A program made the translations under genes and the position numbers. DNA of 64,000 nt from Zasmidium citrigriseum (lineage: Eukaryota > Ascomycota > Dothideomycetes > Mycosphaerellales > Mycosphaerellaceae), in the NCBI GenBank assembly GCA_002786025.1, contig NHNW01000017.1, forward strand, positions 620,001 through 684,000. The letters run 5' to 3'. The notes beneath the pieces were generated by a model. The model had not been told where the DNA came from, ran no database searches, and was given only the letters and a program-made list of their open reading frames with translations. Shown here piece by piece: positions 43,120 through 54,687 of this stretch; positions within the stretch are counted from its first letter, which is position 1, and every line of letters starts with the position of its first letter.

Positions 43120-45081
43120 TCACTTCCCTGCTCCGCTCCGCCGCCTCTGTACCGCATTGGCGGCATTGGGCTTTGCATCCTCCTCGTCCTTGCGAGCCTG
43201 CCGGGTCTTGCGTGGGCTGGCCTCCATCTTTCGCACTCCCTTCATGACGCTGTTGCTAATGAGGCTCTTGAGTTCCTGCCCTCCAACGCGCTGTTTCTTG
43301 GCTGGAGTCGCGGCGGCAGGCTCAGTACTTGCCGACTTGCCGCGCTTCGTGCCTGTTGCTGGAGTATCTTCTGTAACCTTGGCCTTCGACTTGGCCTTCG
43401 ATTTGGTAGCTTGCTTCTTAGGTGCTGGAACAGGTGTGTCCGCTTTGCCAGCTTCAGCCTCACCAGCCTCGTCAGCCTCTTTGTCGACAGCTGTGATGTT
43501 GATGTCCTCCTGCTCTTCCCGCAAGTTCTCCTCTTCACTGACTTTCTCTGCGCTCTTCTTCGTTTTACCCTTGCCTTTGGCCTTACTCTTCGGCTTGGGA
43601 GCTGCAGTCGGCTCCTCGCTGTCAACTGTGGATTTGCCGCTGGCGACAAGCGATCCGGACAACTGCTCGATCTGCTCAGACGAAAGTTCACTGAGAGAAG
43701 ACTCATTCTCTTCGATGCTGTTCACTGGCTTCGAAGCAGTAGCCTCATTTGCTTGTGATTTCGGATCCTCATCAGCTGCCATTTCTATCGCCTCGGGCTT
43801 CGTGGCTTTCTTCTTGGATGCGTTCGGCTTCGATTTCTTCGCAGGTGGCGGCTTGGCGCTCGCGTCGTCGCTCTTGGAATCTTTCCGGGCAGGCATGGGT
43901 TGTGGAGTTGACTTGCGGCGGCGCTTTGCGTTCTTCTGATCCGATGACTGGGGAGAAGGCGGAGCTGTCGTCTTCGGGTTTACCGTGGTAGTGTTGTCGT
44001 CGATGAGTTGAGTAGTGTCGGTGTTTGACGCGGGCACAGCAATGTCTTGGGACGCGACTACCCCATCTGTTGCTTCTTCTTGTTGCAGCTTATTGGCTCC
44101 TCCTGTGGATGCCGGCTTTTCAAGAGCCCGTGACTAAAAGAGGGTGTCAGCTGATCTGTAAATGCCATTTGATGCCATGTGCTTGTGGGTGGAGTGTTAT
44201 ACCTGTCCAGCGCGTTCATTGGGCGTGTAGAAGTTTTCTTCACCAATGTGCGTTTCGTCTAATGCTGCGCTGTCCATGACGTTGGAGTCAAGTGTGAAGC
44301 GAGGGACCTGTCCCGAAGTCGCCGGCAGTGGTGATTTCTGCAAGTCTTCCTCGTGGCGCATTTCAGCCTGCATCAGGGACCGATTGCCGCTTGAAGGCGC
44401 TTCTTGGAAGGGTGTCGGTGGCATCTGCTGAGAAACATTCGTCATGCCCATAGGAGGCAGGTCTGGCGAGTATGGTAGCTGCCGATTTTGGAAAATTGAG
44501 GTCGCGGAAGGGCCCGGAGCGAGGAATGAGGGTGTCGCAGGAGCGTACGATCCCGTGAAAGGGTCGTCCAGCGGCGCAGTCGGCCCTTGGACCTCTTCTG
44601 GATGAGGCGCGTCGGGAATGATGGTGTCGATGTCGCCCATGAGGCCCGCGAACTCGTCGTCCACTTCCATGGCTTGTGCATCTTGCTCTACAGGCTGACC
44701 TTGATCCTCGGTGGCAGGAATCTCGTCCGCAGTGCCATTCTTGTCGATAGTGACAGTGTTCTCTGCGAGAAAAGGGACATTTTCTTGCGCAAGAGCAGTG
44801 TCATCTGCAGGAACAGTCGCCTCCGCAGGAACAGTCTCTTCCGCAAGAGTAGTCGCCTCTGCAGGTATGATCGCCTCCAAAGAAGAGGTAACCTCGGCTA
44901 GAGCTCTCTCCTCTGTAGTGACGGGATCCTCTGCAGCGACTCTCTCCTCGACAGTGACTCCCTCATCTGCCTCGACATGCGACTCTCCTCTGGGCTTAGG
45001 CGAAAAGAAACCGTCGATCTCTGCGAGGCCCTCGACGTGCGTCAAGTCGACATCGTCCAGGTCGTGGAAAGTGTAGTCCAT
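43120..45081 (-). CDS. Acidic-then-basic nuclear-type hypothetical protein, 630 aa
   Basis: Two exons, 44203-45081 and 43120-44133, joined in frame across a 69-bp GTATAA...TAG intron. The N-terminal half is acidic. It has imperfect repeats of the type PAEATTLAEETVPAEATVPA (about 70-110), then Pro/Ser/Thr-rich sequence. The C-terminal half is Lys/Ala/Ser-rich with several basic clusters (NAKRRRKSTPQ, AKKSKPNASKKK, KSKAKGKGKTKK), as in linker-histone or chromatin-associated proteins. It ends SPRKTRQARKDEEDAKP. No enzymatic domain or known family is seen; mostly disordered. The true C-terminus may differ because a second frame is open over the stop. Confidence 0.68.
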
Positions 45082-46662
45082 TGCTCGTGGGTGGGCCTCC
45101 GGCGCGAGGTCACTGGGTAGCGGCTCGGAAAGTTGAAGCGACCAGGTTGGGCTCGTCTGTAATGGCTGTCATGGCCAGCTTGATGTGCGTCTTGCTGTTT
45201 TGTCTGAAGGCGCGCTGTTTGTTGCGACAAAAGGGAGAAAGGAAATCCACAGCGACCTACAGAAAGTCACTCGCATTCAATGGAACGCGCGAGACATGCA
45301 GTGAAAGTTGCTTGCTGCAGGTTGATGTGAGCTTTCTCAACACGGCCATTTGTTGTGCTTGATGCGAGTTGAGAGGTCGACAAGCAGAGACTTTCACGTG
45401 AAAGCAGCGCAAACGCGTGAAAGACGAAGCTTACGAGAGAGGAAGGTACGAAGCGCTTACCAGTTTTCCCTCATCCTGAGCCAGCCATGCCTTCATGCAA
45501 ACGCAATTGTGCATTGTTCTCTTACTCTTCGAGCTCAGTTCCTCCCCATGACCCTCTCTCGAACCCTTGGTATCTTGTCGTCCTGTTCCCTCTACGTGTA
45601 TCCACAGCTCGCGAATCAGACCTAGCCGATCTCGCGTGCCTTGGTCCATCCCCACCATCTCCATCCATTAAGTATTTATCCTAGTCGTATCAAAGGCTCG
45701 GCCGTCAATCAATCGTGGGCAGTCAAAGGTCAAGGCGGATCGCTAGAAAGGTATGGCGTTCCCTATCGACTGTGAGGTATCGGCTGGTGCTCCTAGCATT
45801 TCTGTCGAAGTCAGCGCATGATCGCACTCCAATAAAGCGAATATCCATACTCTTTCCCGCCTCTGTAGCGCAACAACAGCACAGAATGGCAGCTGGCCAG
45901 CAGACGATCTATTACCCATCAGTATTGACCCTCCAATTGCCTGATCGCGCGTTCTTACAGCCATGAGAACACCAATTATGAAACCCAACGTTGGACCGAC
46001 AATCTTGACGTGGCACGGGTTCTGATCGGTCCCGCACTGTATACACAGCGGGAGAGGGATGAAGAAGCAGTCTCCCATTGTCGTTTAGTTGGAGTCGGAA
46101 TCCGCGAATGTGATGGAGGTTCGAGGTCTGAGGGTTGACGAGGTTGTGAAGAATGGGGCGGTGACGTTGGTGGTCCGCAAGCTATGGAGATCAAAGGCAA
46201 AGTCAAGAGATGTCAGAGTGATGATGCGGAAGCCACAGGCTCGCGCACGTTGTTATTCCCTCATCTGATCTCCGATCTGGCATCGTAGCTGCAGAGCAAC
46301 AGCTGATGTGGCTGCCAACTTCCAATGCCAAGCTCCCTGGAAGCTCCACTCTCGAGCCCATCATCCTGGTTCATGGACTTTTGCTCGTTTAGATGGGAAT
46401 CATTGAATTGTTCTCTGTACATGGCAGCAATCAGAATCGCGCGGCCGCGATACCTTACCGGCTGGCTAATATTGACCTCACGGCACGATTGCGTTCACAA
46501 AGCTCAAACTGGAGTCTCTTCAACAGCACCATGTTGAATCTGCAAGGCACACGTAGGTCGTCAAAGCACAGTTTCGACATCGTTATCTGATTTTGGTATA
46601 TGGGCGAATCTGTATGTTGCTCGAACGAACCGAAAACTCAGGCACTGACCAGGGCTTCCGGC
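45082..46662. other. Intergenic, 1.6 kb
   Basis: This holds the promoter of the 630-aa gene and the 3' flank of the AIFM3-like gene. One candidate microprotein on minus (45793-46078) is listed separately. Other frames lack motifs. Confidence 0.4.
45793..46078 (-). CDS. Candidate Cys-containing membrane microprotein, 42 aa
   Basis: The ATG at 46078 opens MGDCFFIPLPLCIQCGTDQNPC... with four Cys (one CxxC), then a hydrophobic segment (IVGPTLGFIIGVLMA). A GTAAGA donor follows at codon 40 (exon 45959-46078). A CTGAC branch site and a CAG acceptor at 45802 would add K-C-stop, giving 42 residues; unspliced, the frame reads 111 residues with a less protein-like tail. The Cys pattern plus single transmembrane helix looks like a designed small protein, but the 157-bp intron is longer than usual here and no family is known to me. 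Speculative. Confidence 0.3.
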
Positions 46663-48475
46663 TCATATCTTCACCTCAGCGGGCACCGAAATCTCCATGA
46701 TGTCCATGCCCTTCGAAATCTGGCTCTTGCTCGGCATCTTCCCTCTTCTCATCAGCTCGGCAGACTGGACCATGTACGGATCCTTCATCATGCTGGCTAC
46801 AGCCACGATATCTTCACCCTTGGCATAGTACGCAACAAAGCTTTGCTTGCCCTCGCTCACATCGGTGTTGCCCTGGATGATCACATCGTCAAAGCCCTCA
46901 GGAGTGTGGCCGCAGTATCTCATTTGGGCACCGAGCGCTGACCAGAAGACTGGAATGAATGGCTTTGGTTTTGAGCCTGGGCTGTTGATCGAGTTCGCGA
47001 CAGAGCGGCCGGCATTCTGAGCAACGTTCCAGTGCTCAATACGGACTGGCTTGCCACTTCCACCAGGTCCATGGTAGGGGTATGTTGCAATGTCACCGAT
47101 GGCGTACACATCCTTGAGGCCTTTGACTGCAAATGACTCGTCGACTGATACCGATCCATCCTTTTCGAGCTGAACGGAGCTGTTGTCCTTCAGGAAGTCG
47201 GTCGATGGCCTGACACCAACACCTTCGATGACGAGGTCTGCTTCCAGGGACTTGCCATCCTTCAAGGCCACTTTCCCAATCGAGTCCGACTTGCTCTCGT
47301 TCTCGATACCCTTGTCGACCTCTGCGGACATATAGAACTTCACGCCGTTCTTCTCCAGGAGTTTTCGGAAGATGGACCCCACCTTCTCTCCCATCACACG
47401 CTCCATGGGCTCCTTTTCCATGCCGATGATCGAGACGTCGTGCTTCTTGCCTGCAAGTGCATTGCCGACTTCCATGCCGATGAAGCTGCTTCCAATGACA
47501 ACAACCTTCTTGCCGCCGTCTTCTCCGGCAGCCTGGAGGATGTCCTGGACATGTTTGACGGTTCGAAGCAGGAAGACGTTCTTCAAATCTCCCTTGAGAC
47601 CTGGCAATGGCAGCTGTCGAGGAATTCCGCCGGTGGCAATGATGAGCTTGGTGTAGCTGTAATCCTTGCCGTCCTGCGTCCGCACCTTGTTACCATTGAA
47701 GTCAATGGACTTAACGGTGCCGGTGACAAGATCAACACCTCCTTCCTTGTAATATTCTGGACTACGAAGCTGCAGCTTGGATGCATCACCAATCAAAGCC
47801 TTCGAGAGCTTGGTCCTGTCAATTGGGGTGCTCTCTTCTTCGGCAATGTTCGTGATGGATCCAGTGAAGCCTCCGGCTCTCAGTCCGTCTATTGCTCCAA
47901 ACGCACCACTGCCACGGCCAATGACAACGACTTGCTCCTGGCCCTTGGCCTGGCATTTGATGCTCATATTCCGTCTATTGGCCTTGATTGCTGACTCTTC
48001 ACCCTTGATGTAGATACCGCCATATTTCTGCACGATCTCGAACTTCTGAAGAGGATCTGGAGCGGGAGCGTCTTCGATATCGCCGGTCTTTACGTTGAAG
48101 CAGGCACCATGCCATGGGCAAGTGAGTCTTCCATCTGCAGTCAAAACACCTGGGACTAATCAGCATTGATTTCGACAGGCAGCATTCGTTTTTGAAAGCA
48201 CCTTTGGCCAACGGAGCACCATAATGGGTGCACTTCGGTGATAGAGCGTGCACTTCATCCTTGACCTTCGCAAGCAGAACCTTGCCCTCCTCGACGCCCT
48301 CTACTTCAACTTCCTGGGTCTGGCCATTCTTCAGGTCAATGCTCGTCAAGCCCTTGAGCTTAAACTCGGTCGCCATGGCTTGGTATGCGGTCGAGAACTG
48401 TCGTTGGACTTGCAATGGCTGTTTGAAAATTGGCTGTCTGAGAAGAGAAGAGATGAAGGTACGAGGAAGAGGCAT
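46663..48475 (-). CDS. AIFM3-like Rieske-type FAD/NAD-dependent oxidoreductase, 586 aa
   Basis: Two exons, 48202-48475 and 46663-48149, with a 52-bp intron between the two halves of the Rieske motif. Residues 1-30 (MPLPRTFISSLLRQPIFKQP) are Arg/Ser-rich and amphipathic, so a mitochondrial presequence is likely. A second Met (MATEF, 48375) could make a cytosolic form. The Rieske domain has CTHYGAPLAKG and CPWHGACFN, binding a [2Fe-2S] cluster through two Cys and two His. A pyridine-nucleotide-disulphide reductase fold follows (VVVIGRGSGAFGAIDGLR; IGSSFIGMEVGNALAG; YAIGDIATYPYHGPGG), ending in a reductase C-terminal domain. This order is that of AIFM3/AIF-like proteins. Electron partners in fungi are not established. 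Confidence 0.92.
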
Positions 48476-48987
48476 GAAACTCGGCGAGGGAGATAGCACA
48501 ACACAGTCGCCGGGAGCGTCAGATGCAGGCAGGCCAGCTCACGACATGTACTACGCTGCGGTGCATTACACCACGATCGGCTGACAACGCGATCGTGTTG
48601 ATTGGCTCGTACGTCATCGTGATCCTCGCAAGCTCCAAGATCCCTGCTTATCGATAACGACTAGCGACTCCAGACCATTGACGAGCCGCGGATTACCATC
48701 TGCAACTCAACTTCATCTTCTGATTCTTGGCTATTGAGATCCTCGTTGGTGTTTGGTCTCTCTACTGTAAGGCTCATAAGGCCATTTGATCAAGTACTGA
48801 CATCTGCGACTTGCTCTGACAATCGTCCAGAGCTTCATACACGACGTGACAACGCCGAAATTGCCGAGCACTTCAAGACTACTTGCCCAAGTCGGCCGCT
48901 GTCTCGTATTCTCCCTCACTTCCCTGCGGTGACGCCCCGCACAAGCTCACGATCAATATTGCTGGTAGGAGTGGCCTTCCTAATCAA
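48476..48987. other. Intergenic, 512 bp
   Basis: This contains the promoter of the AIFM3-like gene and the 3' flank of the HET-domain gene. Nothing coding is recognised. Confidence 0.4.
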
Positions 48988-50734
48988 TCACTCCGTCCCT
49001 TGACCTTTCTTTCTCAGTGGCACAGTGCTCGACGCAGCGACGTAGCCCATGAAGATATCGATGTAATGCAGATTTTGTCCGCCTTCTACCAACTCTTCAG
49101 AAGTGACTGTGACTTTCCATGGAGGGAGCTCAAATACCGTTCCCATGGGCTGTGGCTGGAACACCTTCTCAGCCTCTCGTTTGGACGGAATGGACTGTCC
49201 GGCCTCGCAGATGTCGAATCCCACCTGATCGTCCGACAGCGATCCCAGAAGTACGGCGATGTCTGGCCTAGTGGCGGTCCCCACGTTCTTGTTTCGGAGG
49301 ATCAGAGCGCAGGTGAGTTTGCCGGCTCGTGTGTTGACTTTGAATACTGTCGGGATGCCTTCGATACGTGAGACCGGCTTCGGGTAGAAGTTCTGCGCGG
49401 GCAGATCTGGCACGACACTCGTGATATCGTAATTGTAGAAGATGTTGGAATTGCCTTTCGATCGCAAGATGAAGAAGCAATGTGGATAGACCGAGACCTG
49501 TGAGTTAGCGCTGTGGGATTGCTTGACATACAGAGCCGTAGGTCTGCCAATCTGATTGATGGAAGTAGAAGTATAGCATGCGATGCGTGCGTATTGGTCA
49601 GGAACTCCTGGAAGCCTTTTGAGATATATGCCGAAGAATCCGTCCGTGCCGGTGGACGGAACGCAGTGCAGGGCTGCTTCAAACACATTGGGAATTTCGG
49701 TCGCTGGCGAAAGCGGCAACTCAATACTGAGTCCCCGATTCGTCATCGTGTACGGTTTCCTTCCTGTTCGTGGCGAGTCAGAAATCTTTACAAAGCGTTG
49801 AGAGTACTCCCATTCAATCCATACCTTCCCAGTCGGTGAACGGCACGACTGAGCCCATCAGTGCAAAATGAGATGGTCTATCCGCCAAGAGGCCGTGAAG
49901 ACTCTCGTAGTCCGCTGTGCTGTAGGGATCGATCCAAGCGAAAATCGACTGGTCGTCCGAGGTGGACATGATCTCAATCTGGAGCCTCAGAAAGGCCCGT
50001 TTCCCTTCACCATACAGTAGAGGCATATTGACCGAGAAGATGCCCATGAGACAGTATGCAATGTCCTCCTCCCGCGTCGTAGTCCTACGATCCACCCAAG
50101 ACATTCGCTTGGCGATACTCGCAGATTCGAGGGGCGACGATCCGTTCAAGAAGGCGGTGTCGATCCCGCAAATGGACGATATGAAGTCTTGACTCTCGAT
50201 TTTGCTTCCAATTGGCTTCCATGCGCTGTTGAAGAACTGTACTTCTTCGGGTGCGAGAAGCTCCTGTAAAGTCCAACCTGCGGAGATCGGTATCGCGTCT
50301 TTGTCTCACATTCAGCAGTACTGACCTCGAGTCCACCACCGAGAAGTGGCAAATGCTTCATTCAACAAGTCTTCGCCATAATCAGCGGAAACGTCTTGGA
50401 GCAATGCATAACACATATCTGCCTCCTGATACCAAGTCCACATCGAATTGATGGCTTCGGACAACTCGGCGCTACTGCTCTTGTCGATGCAGCAGGTGTC
50501 GATCCAGACGTAAGGATAGCCATCTTTGTAGGCCCGGTTCAAAGCTCCAACGACCTTGGAGTATCCTCTTTTGTGCCTGTACGTATCATTCTGAACATCG
50601 GAGAACAAGACTTCATCTGATTCCCAGGTGTGCGAGAGGATTGCGTAGCGTGGGATGAGGCCGCCATGATACTCGCCTAAACGCAAGGTAACTTGACTCC
50701 CCGGAGTATGTGGGCAGGACCTGAGTAGTCGCAT
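48988..50734 (-). CDS. HET-domain (heterokaryon incompatibility) protein, 545 aa
   Basis: Three exons: 50326-50734, 49825-50277 and 48988-49763; introns are 48 and 61 bp. The three HET blocks are present: RYAILSHTWESDEVLF, YVWIDTCCIDKSSSAELSEAINSMW with WYQEADMCYALL, and SRWWTRGWTLQELLAPEEVQFF (rebuilt across intron 1). Typical follow-on motifs are RMSWVDRRTTTREEDIAYCLMGIFSVNMPLLYGEG and, after intron 2, YTMTNRGLSIELPL. The remaining about 250 residues have no WD40, NACHT or ankyrin repeats. HET domains trigger cell death on non-self recognition after fusion. This is one of the single-HET members, and an allelic incompatibility role cannot be read from sequence. Confidence 0.93.
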
Positions 50735-51542
50735 ACTTTATCGTCGAGAGCGCCATAACAGTAAGTCTGAGGTTCACGGCAGAAGGTGAGGTGAGGCTGA
50801 GAGCTCTTCTGCAGCCAGCCTGCAGCTGCCGACAAGCATCCGCAACCGTCAAGTAGAGCATATTGAGAGCGCTGGGGCTCGCCGAAATCTAAATGGAATT
50901 GACAGCCAGCTCGCAAACCGGTTCGTCAAGACCCCTCTCAGCAAGCTGCGGAAGAGACTGAGCTTGCTATCAGAGGTCTGGCAGATCAAAATGCTTTCAC
51001 GAAACGGAGATAGGTCTCACTCCGAAGTCGACGAAATTCAGCGAGATTCATCCCCCATGGACCCATACTTCTCGCGGATAATGACTGGCCAATGTAGGAT
51101 GTCATATCGTCGCCTGCCACAAAGTTCTTGGGCATTGGCGATGGTCTGACAGCTGGGCGTTCTGTGAGGCCGGCCCGACCGGGCAACGAGTTCTAGACTC
51201 ACTGGACGCTGAATGTTTGAGAAAATTGTTCAGAGCAGGGCAACGACGGTTTCATTGAGCAACGAAGAGTGTATCGAATAGACAAAGGCGAGTACGTGGA
51301 AAGGGGTGGGATCATTGCTCTCATGCTGGTATATACCATACTGGCACGGGTCGTTCTGGCCGCGTTCGATCGCCAGGAGAGAGCAAGGACAAGCAAGCAC
51401 GAGCGCAACCGTCTTACGCTCGCTTGACTGCGCCTCTGCGACCTTCACCGGTAAACAGATGCCCGCCCGCTGCTCCTGATCGTGCTCCTCAGAGCCTCCA
51501 TCGCACAATCGAAGTATCCCATAGCACCGCATACTGGCCACA
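50735..51542. promoter_or_regulatory. Divergent region between the HET gene and the LAA2-like gene, 808 bp
   Basis: Promoters of both neighbours lie here. Overlapping short frames on both strands have no motif. Nothing else is recognised. Confidence 0.4.
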
Positions 51543-53230
51543 ATGTCTGGACCTCCGCCGCCCCGGATCAATACGCAGGACGTATCACAAGATGTCGTTT
51601 CTGGTGCGTATAAATATGATCTGTACTAGCTATCTTACATTGGTGCTGACGGGTACATGGCAGAATCATCGGACGACCACTTTTCCTCGGCCTCAGAAGG
51701 CACTCCAAACCCAAACCGCCTCAGTACAGAGAACCCAGGCTCTCCCATTCCCATAACTCGGGTCGAACGAATCGAGGACATCGCCCATCATGGTGAAGTG
51801 CCAGGCACTCCTGCCTACGAGCAACGTTTGAAAGATGCGGTACCAGATGAGATAGAGATTGTGCCCGAAGGCTCCAGATCACGGAGCGCAACGGCGAGCA
51901 GGAGTCGTTCTGCGTCTCATCTGTCCGCAGATAGCAGACCAGAGACACCTGGGGGATCGCCAATCCCGCGCACAGTCGTCGAGAGAATCTCTGACAAAGT
52001 GCACTACGGTGAAGAAAAGGGGACCGCTGCCTTTGAGCAGAGAAAAGCAGACGCAGAACCAGACGAAGTCAGGCAAGCTCCCCCTGAGGCAGTAGACGGT
52101 AGGTGAGTGCTTTGTTTGGTAACAACAGGAAACTGTACTGATGATGTGTAGCGGACAAAGTCACGCAGAGCCTTCGAAAGGAGGGTCGCACGTAGAGCAA
52201 GATCCGGAAGACAGGCAAGCATGGTTTCGCTCAATGTGGGAAGGCAAGTCAGAAGACGAGCCAGCGCCTCAAGAAGGATCGTCAAACGATGCAGACGATG
52301 ATGACGACTTTGGAGATGACTTTGACGAGTTTGCTGAGGGTGGCGGTGACGATGATTTTGGAGACTTTGACGAAGCGACTCCCACCCCAGCACCTGCTCC
52401 CGAACATCAACCCACAGCACCTAGCACAAGCGTACTCGCTGGTCTTGTAAGTAGTTCTGTGAAACTATCGCCTGCCATGAACTCCGTCTCGAATACATTG
52501 GGTAAGCTGACTTTCCTTGCAGCCTCCTTTAGATCTCAAGGTGGATCTGTCTGGCGCGGAACTGCAAGACCTTACAACGCCCTATCTCGATGCCATCTTC
52601 CCAGACTCGGCCAACCCGCCATCATCAATACCACCCCTGGACATGGCAAATAGCTCGCCTTTCCTGTCAGATCGATCCCTCTCACTGTGGCAGCAGCTCG
52701 TACAGCCACCGCCGATGCAACCGCCGAACTGGACTCGAAGTAAAATTCGCAGATTGTTCCTCGTCTCGCTAGGTGTACCTGTCGATCTTGACGAGATTCT
52801 CCCTCCTTCGAAACAAAAACGACTCGTCTTGCCAAACATCAACCTCACTTCGCCTCGAGCATCGACGAATGCTCTCGATCGGCTAAAACAGGGAGATGCC
52901 AACGACTCTTCCACCTCGATCGATTCCAAGACTGGAGCTCCGAAACGGCCCAAGCGGCAAGGTACTGCCAAAGGACCGCCGCCGCCACCGGACTTCGACG
53001 CGAACTCAGCAATGTTGATTTGCAGGACCACTGAGGAGGCTATCAAGGGTTTTACGGACGCTGAGCTCAGGGACCACGTCTTCACATTGGAGATACTGAA
53101 TAAGAAGGCGAGCACGGTGCTTGAGTATTGGCTGCAAAGGAAGGATGATGCCCTCAAAGAGAAGGAGGCGCTGGAAGGTGTGATTGAGAATCTGGTGGGC
53201 TTCGTGAAGGGTAGGAGAGGTGGGAAGTGA
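51543..53230 (+). CDS. LAA2/DUF5102-like AP-1 accessory protein, 500 aa
   Basis: Four exons: 51543-51603, 51664-52102, 52152-52446 and 52523-53230. Two similar repeats lie at about residues 47-90 and 119-156 (SPIPITRVERIEDIAHHG...AYEQRLKDAVPDE and SPIPRTVVERISDKVHYG...AFEQRKADAEPDE). An acidic FGDDFDEF/FGDFDEA segment, typical of clathrin-adaptor accessory proteins, follows. The C-terminal domain has LSLWQQLVQPPPMQPPNW, SKIRRLFLVSLGVPVDLDEILPP and KQKRLVLPNI, matching the fungal DUF5102 family of yeast Laa2. Laa2 with Laa1 helps AP-1 trafficking at the trans-Golgi. A C-terminal helix (TVLEYWLQRKDDALKEKEAL) closes the protein. The repeat function is unknown. Confidence 0.85.
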
Positions 53231-53521
53231 TGCTCGTAATAAGAGATACGACAGACCTGCGCAAGGTACGATCCCCGAGCTTCATGATTATGTGGGTTTG
53301 AAAAGTAGTTAGCATGGCACAGCGCTGGAGTTGTATACCCAAAGATGCAATGAGGTTGACATTGAGATTAAGCTTTGGCCGCTCCTTCTTCATGTGCAAG
53401 TCTGCCTGGATTAAGCCCCACTTGCACCTTCCTCTCCCCTGCACTCCAGTCAACACTTCCAGCATCCGCGCGCCTCATTGCGCTCAAGCTTGCGACACCT
53501 CAACAACATCCAGCCATCGCC

Positions 53522-54687
53522 ATGGCGGCCAACGTCAGCGTGCAGGCGCGAATCAAGCATCTTGAGGGCATGCTGTCGTCCCATGAGGCGCTGGCTCGGC
53601 AACTCGAGGAGTCGAAGAAGCAGCTTCATCAGGAGATTGAGCATCTCCGCACAGCCAGCGGACAGCGTATGGCCTTGTCGCAGAACGAAGATGATGTGTG
53701 CTGACGTGCATCAGCTTCGAGTTTTCGCTTCCTCGACCTGGCTCCAGAGCTCCGGAACATGGTGTACCGTCTTTGCGTGGCTCCGGGCAAGGTGTTCATT
53801 CGGCCACGTCCCCAGCACGATGGCCGATGCAAAGACGTGGATGAATACTTCAAGCCTGAGTGGCAGGTACGTGAGCGCTCTTCCAACCTCGGTTGTCTCC
53901 ATGGCTCATGTGGTGCTAGATATTCCAGATCAGCCGTCAAGTACGCATCGAAGCAGTGGAGGTCTTCTTCAAAAGAAATCAGGTCGTTGTGAACTACCTG
54001 CTAGAGTTCGAGAAGCTTCTTGGGTACGGCACGACTCCTTTGCGAGGTTTGGCAATCGCTTCACTTTCGGCGAGATACTTGACTTCTGTCGCCATCGCTT
54101 TCGATATCCGCGGTTCGCACAAACATGCCGACGCTGTCGTGATGCACACGGCCGACCTGCGTAGACATACTGGCTGGTCGGCATGGTCACGTCAAGACAG
54201 AATGGAACTGGCTCACGACGACAGTCAATACCTTCAGGAGGAGTCATGGGTCGACCTTTGCAACCTCGTCACTGCTGGTCAATTACCATCGCCCTCTCTT
54301 CGATTCCTTCAGATCGACGTCACGAATTGCTATTGTGCTTGTGGATGCTGCAGAACTGTCGAGGGCGCTGCTTATGCTCTCGCAACTTGCGCTTTCGGCG
54401 AGAAGCTGAAGGAAATTGAGATTCTGGGAACGAAAACGCAGGACGAGCGTGAGCTCTTCATCACTGAGCTGCTTGACGAAGGAAATACCGCGCTCACCGA
54501 CAACCAGCCTTTGCTGAAGTTCAAGGCTTTCCCAGTGGATCGCGCAAGCCATGGTGAGTTGCGCCTTCTACACGAGGATGGACTTGAGCTTGAGCTTGGC
54601 GATGAGGAAGTCGACCTGAAAGTTCTGTGGGAGTCACAGCTGGAGCGTCGACTAAAGGAGGCCGATGGGAAGGAGAAGTCGCCATGA
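53522..54687 (+). CDS. 2EXR/F-box-like protein with N-terminal coiled coil, 354 aa
   Basis: Three exons: 53522-53666, 53715-53866 and 53920-54687. The first intron (48 bp, GTATGG...GCTGAC...CAG) joins a coiled coil (RIKHLEGMLSSHEALARQLE) to FRFLDLAPELRNMVYRLCV, the same L-x-[LA]-P-E-[LI]-R-N-x-[IV]-Y motif as the pair at 1-2.8 kb. Later parts contain FLQIDVTNCYCACGCCRTVEG (Cys-rich) and acidic LELELGDEEVDLKVL. The coiled coil suggests dimerisation or partner binding. No ligase partner can be deduced. Splicing is supported because the unspliced frame ends at a stop just before the acceptor. Confidence 0.8.

Noticed and set aside
49498..49531. 34-bp GTATGT...CAG segment in the HET gene
   Set aside because: Far below a workable intron length and removing it would shift an otherwise intact frame.
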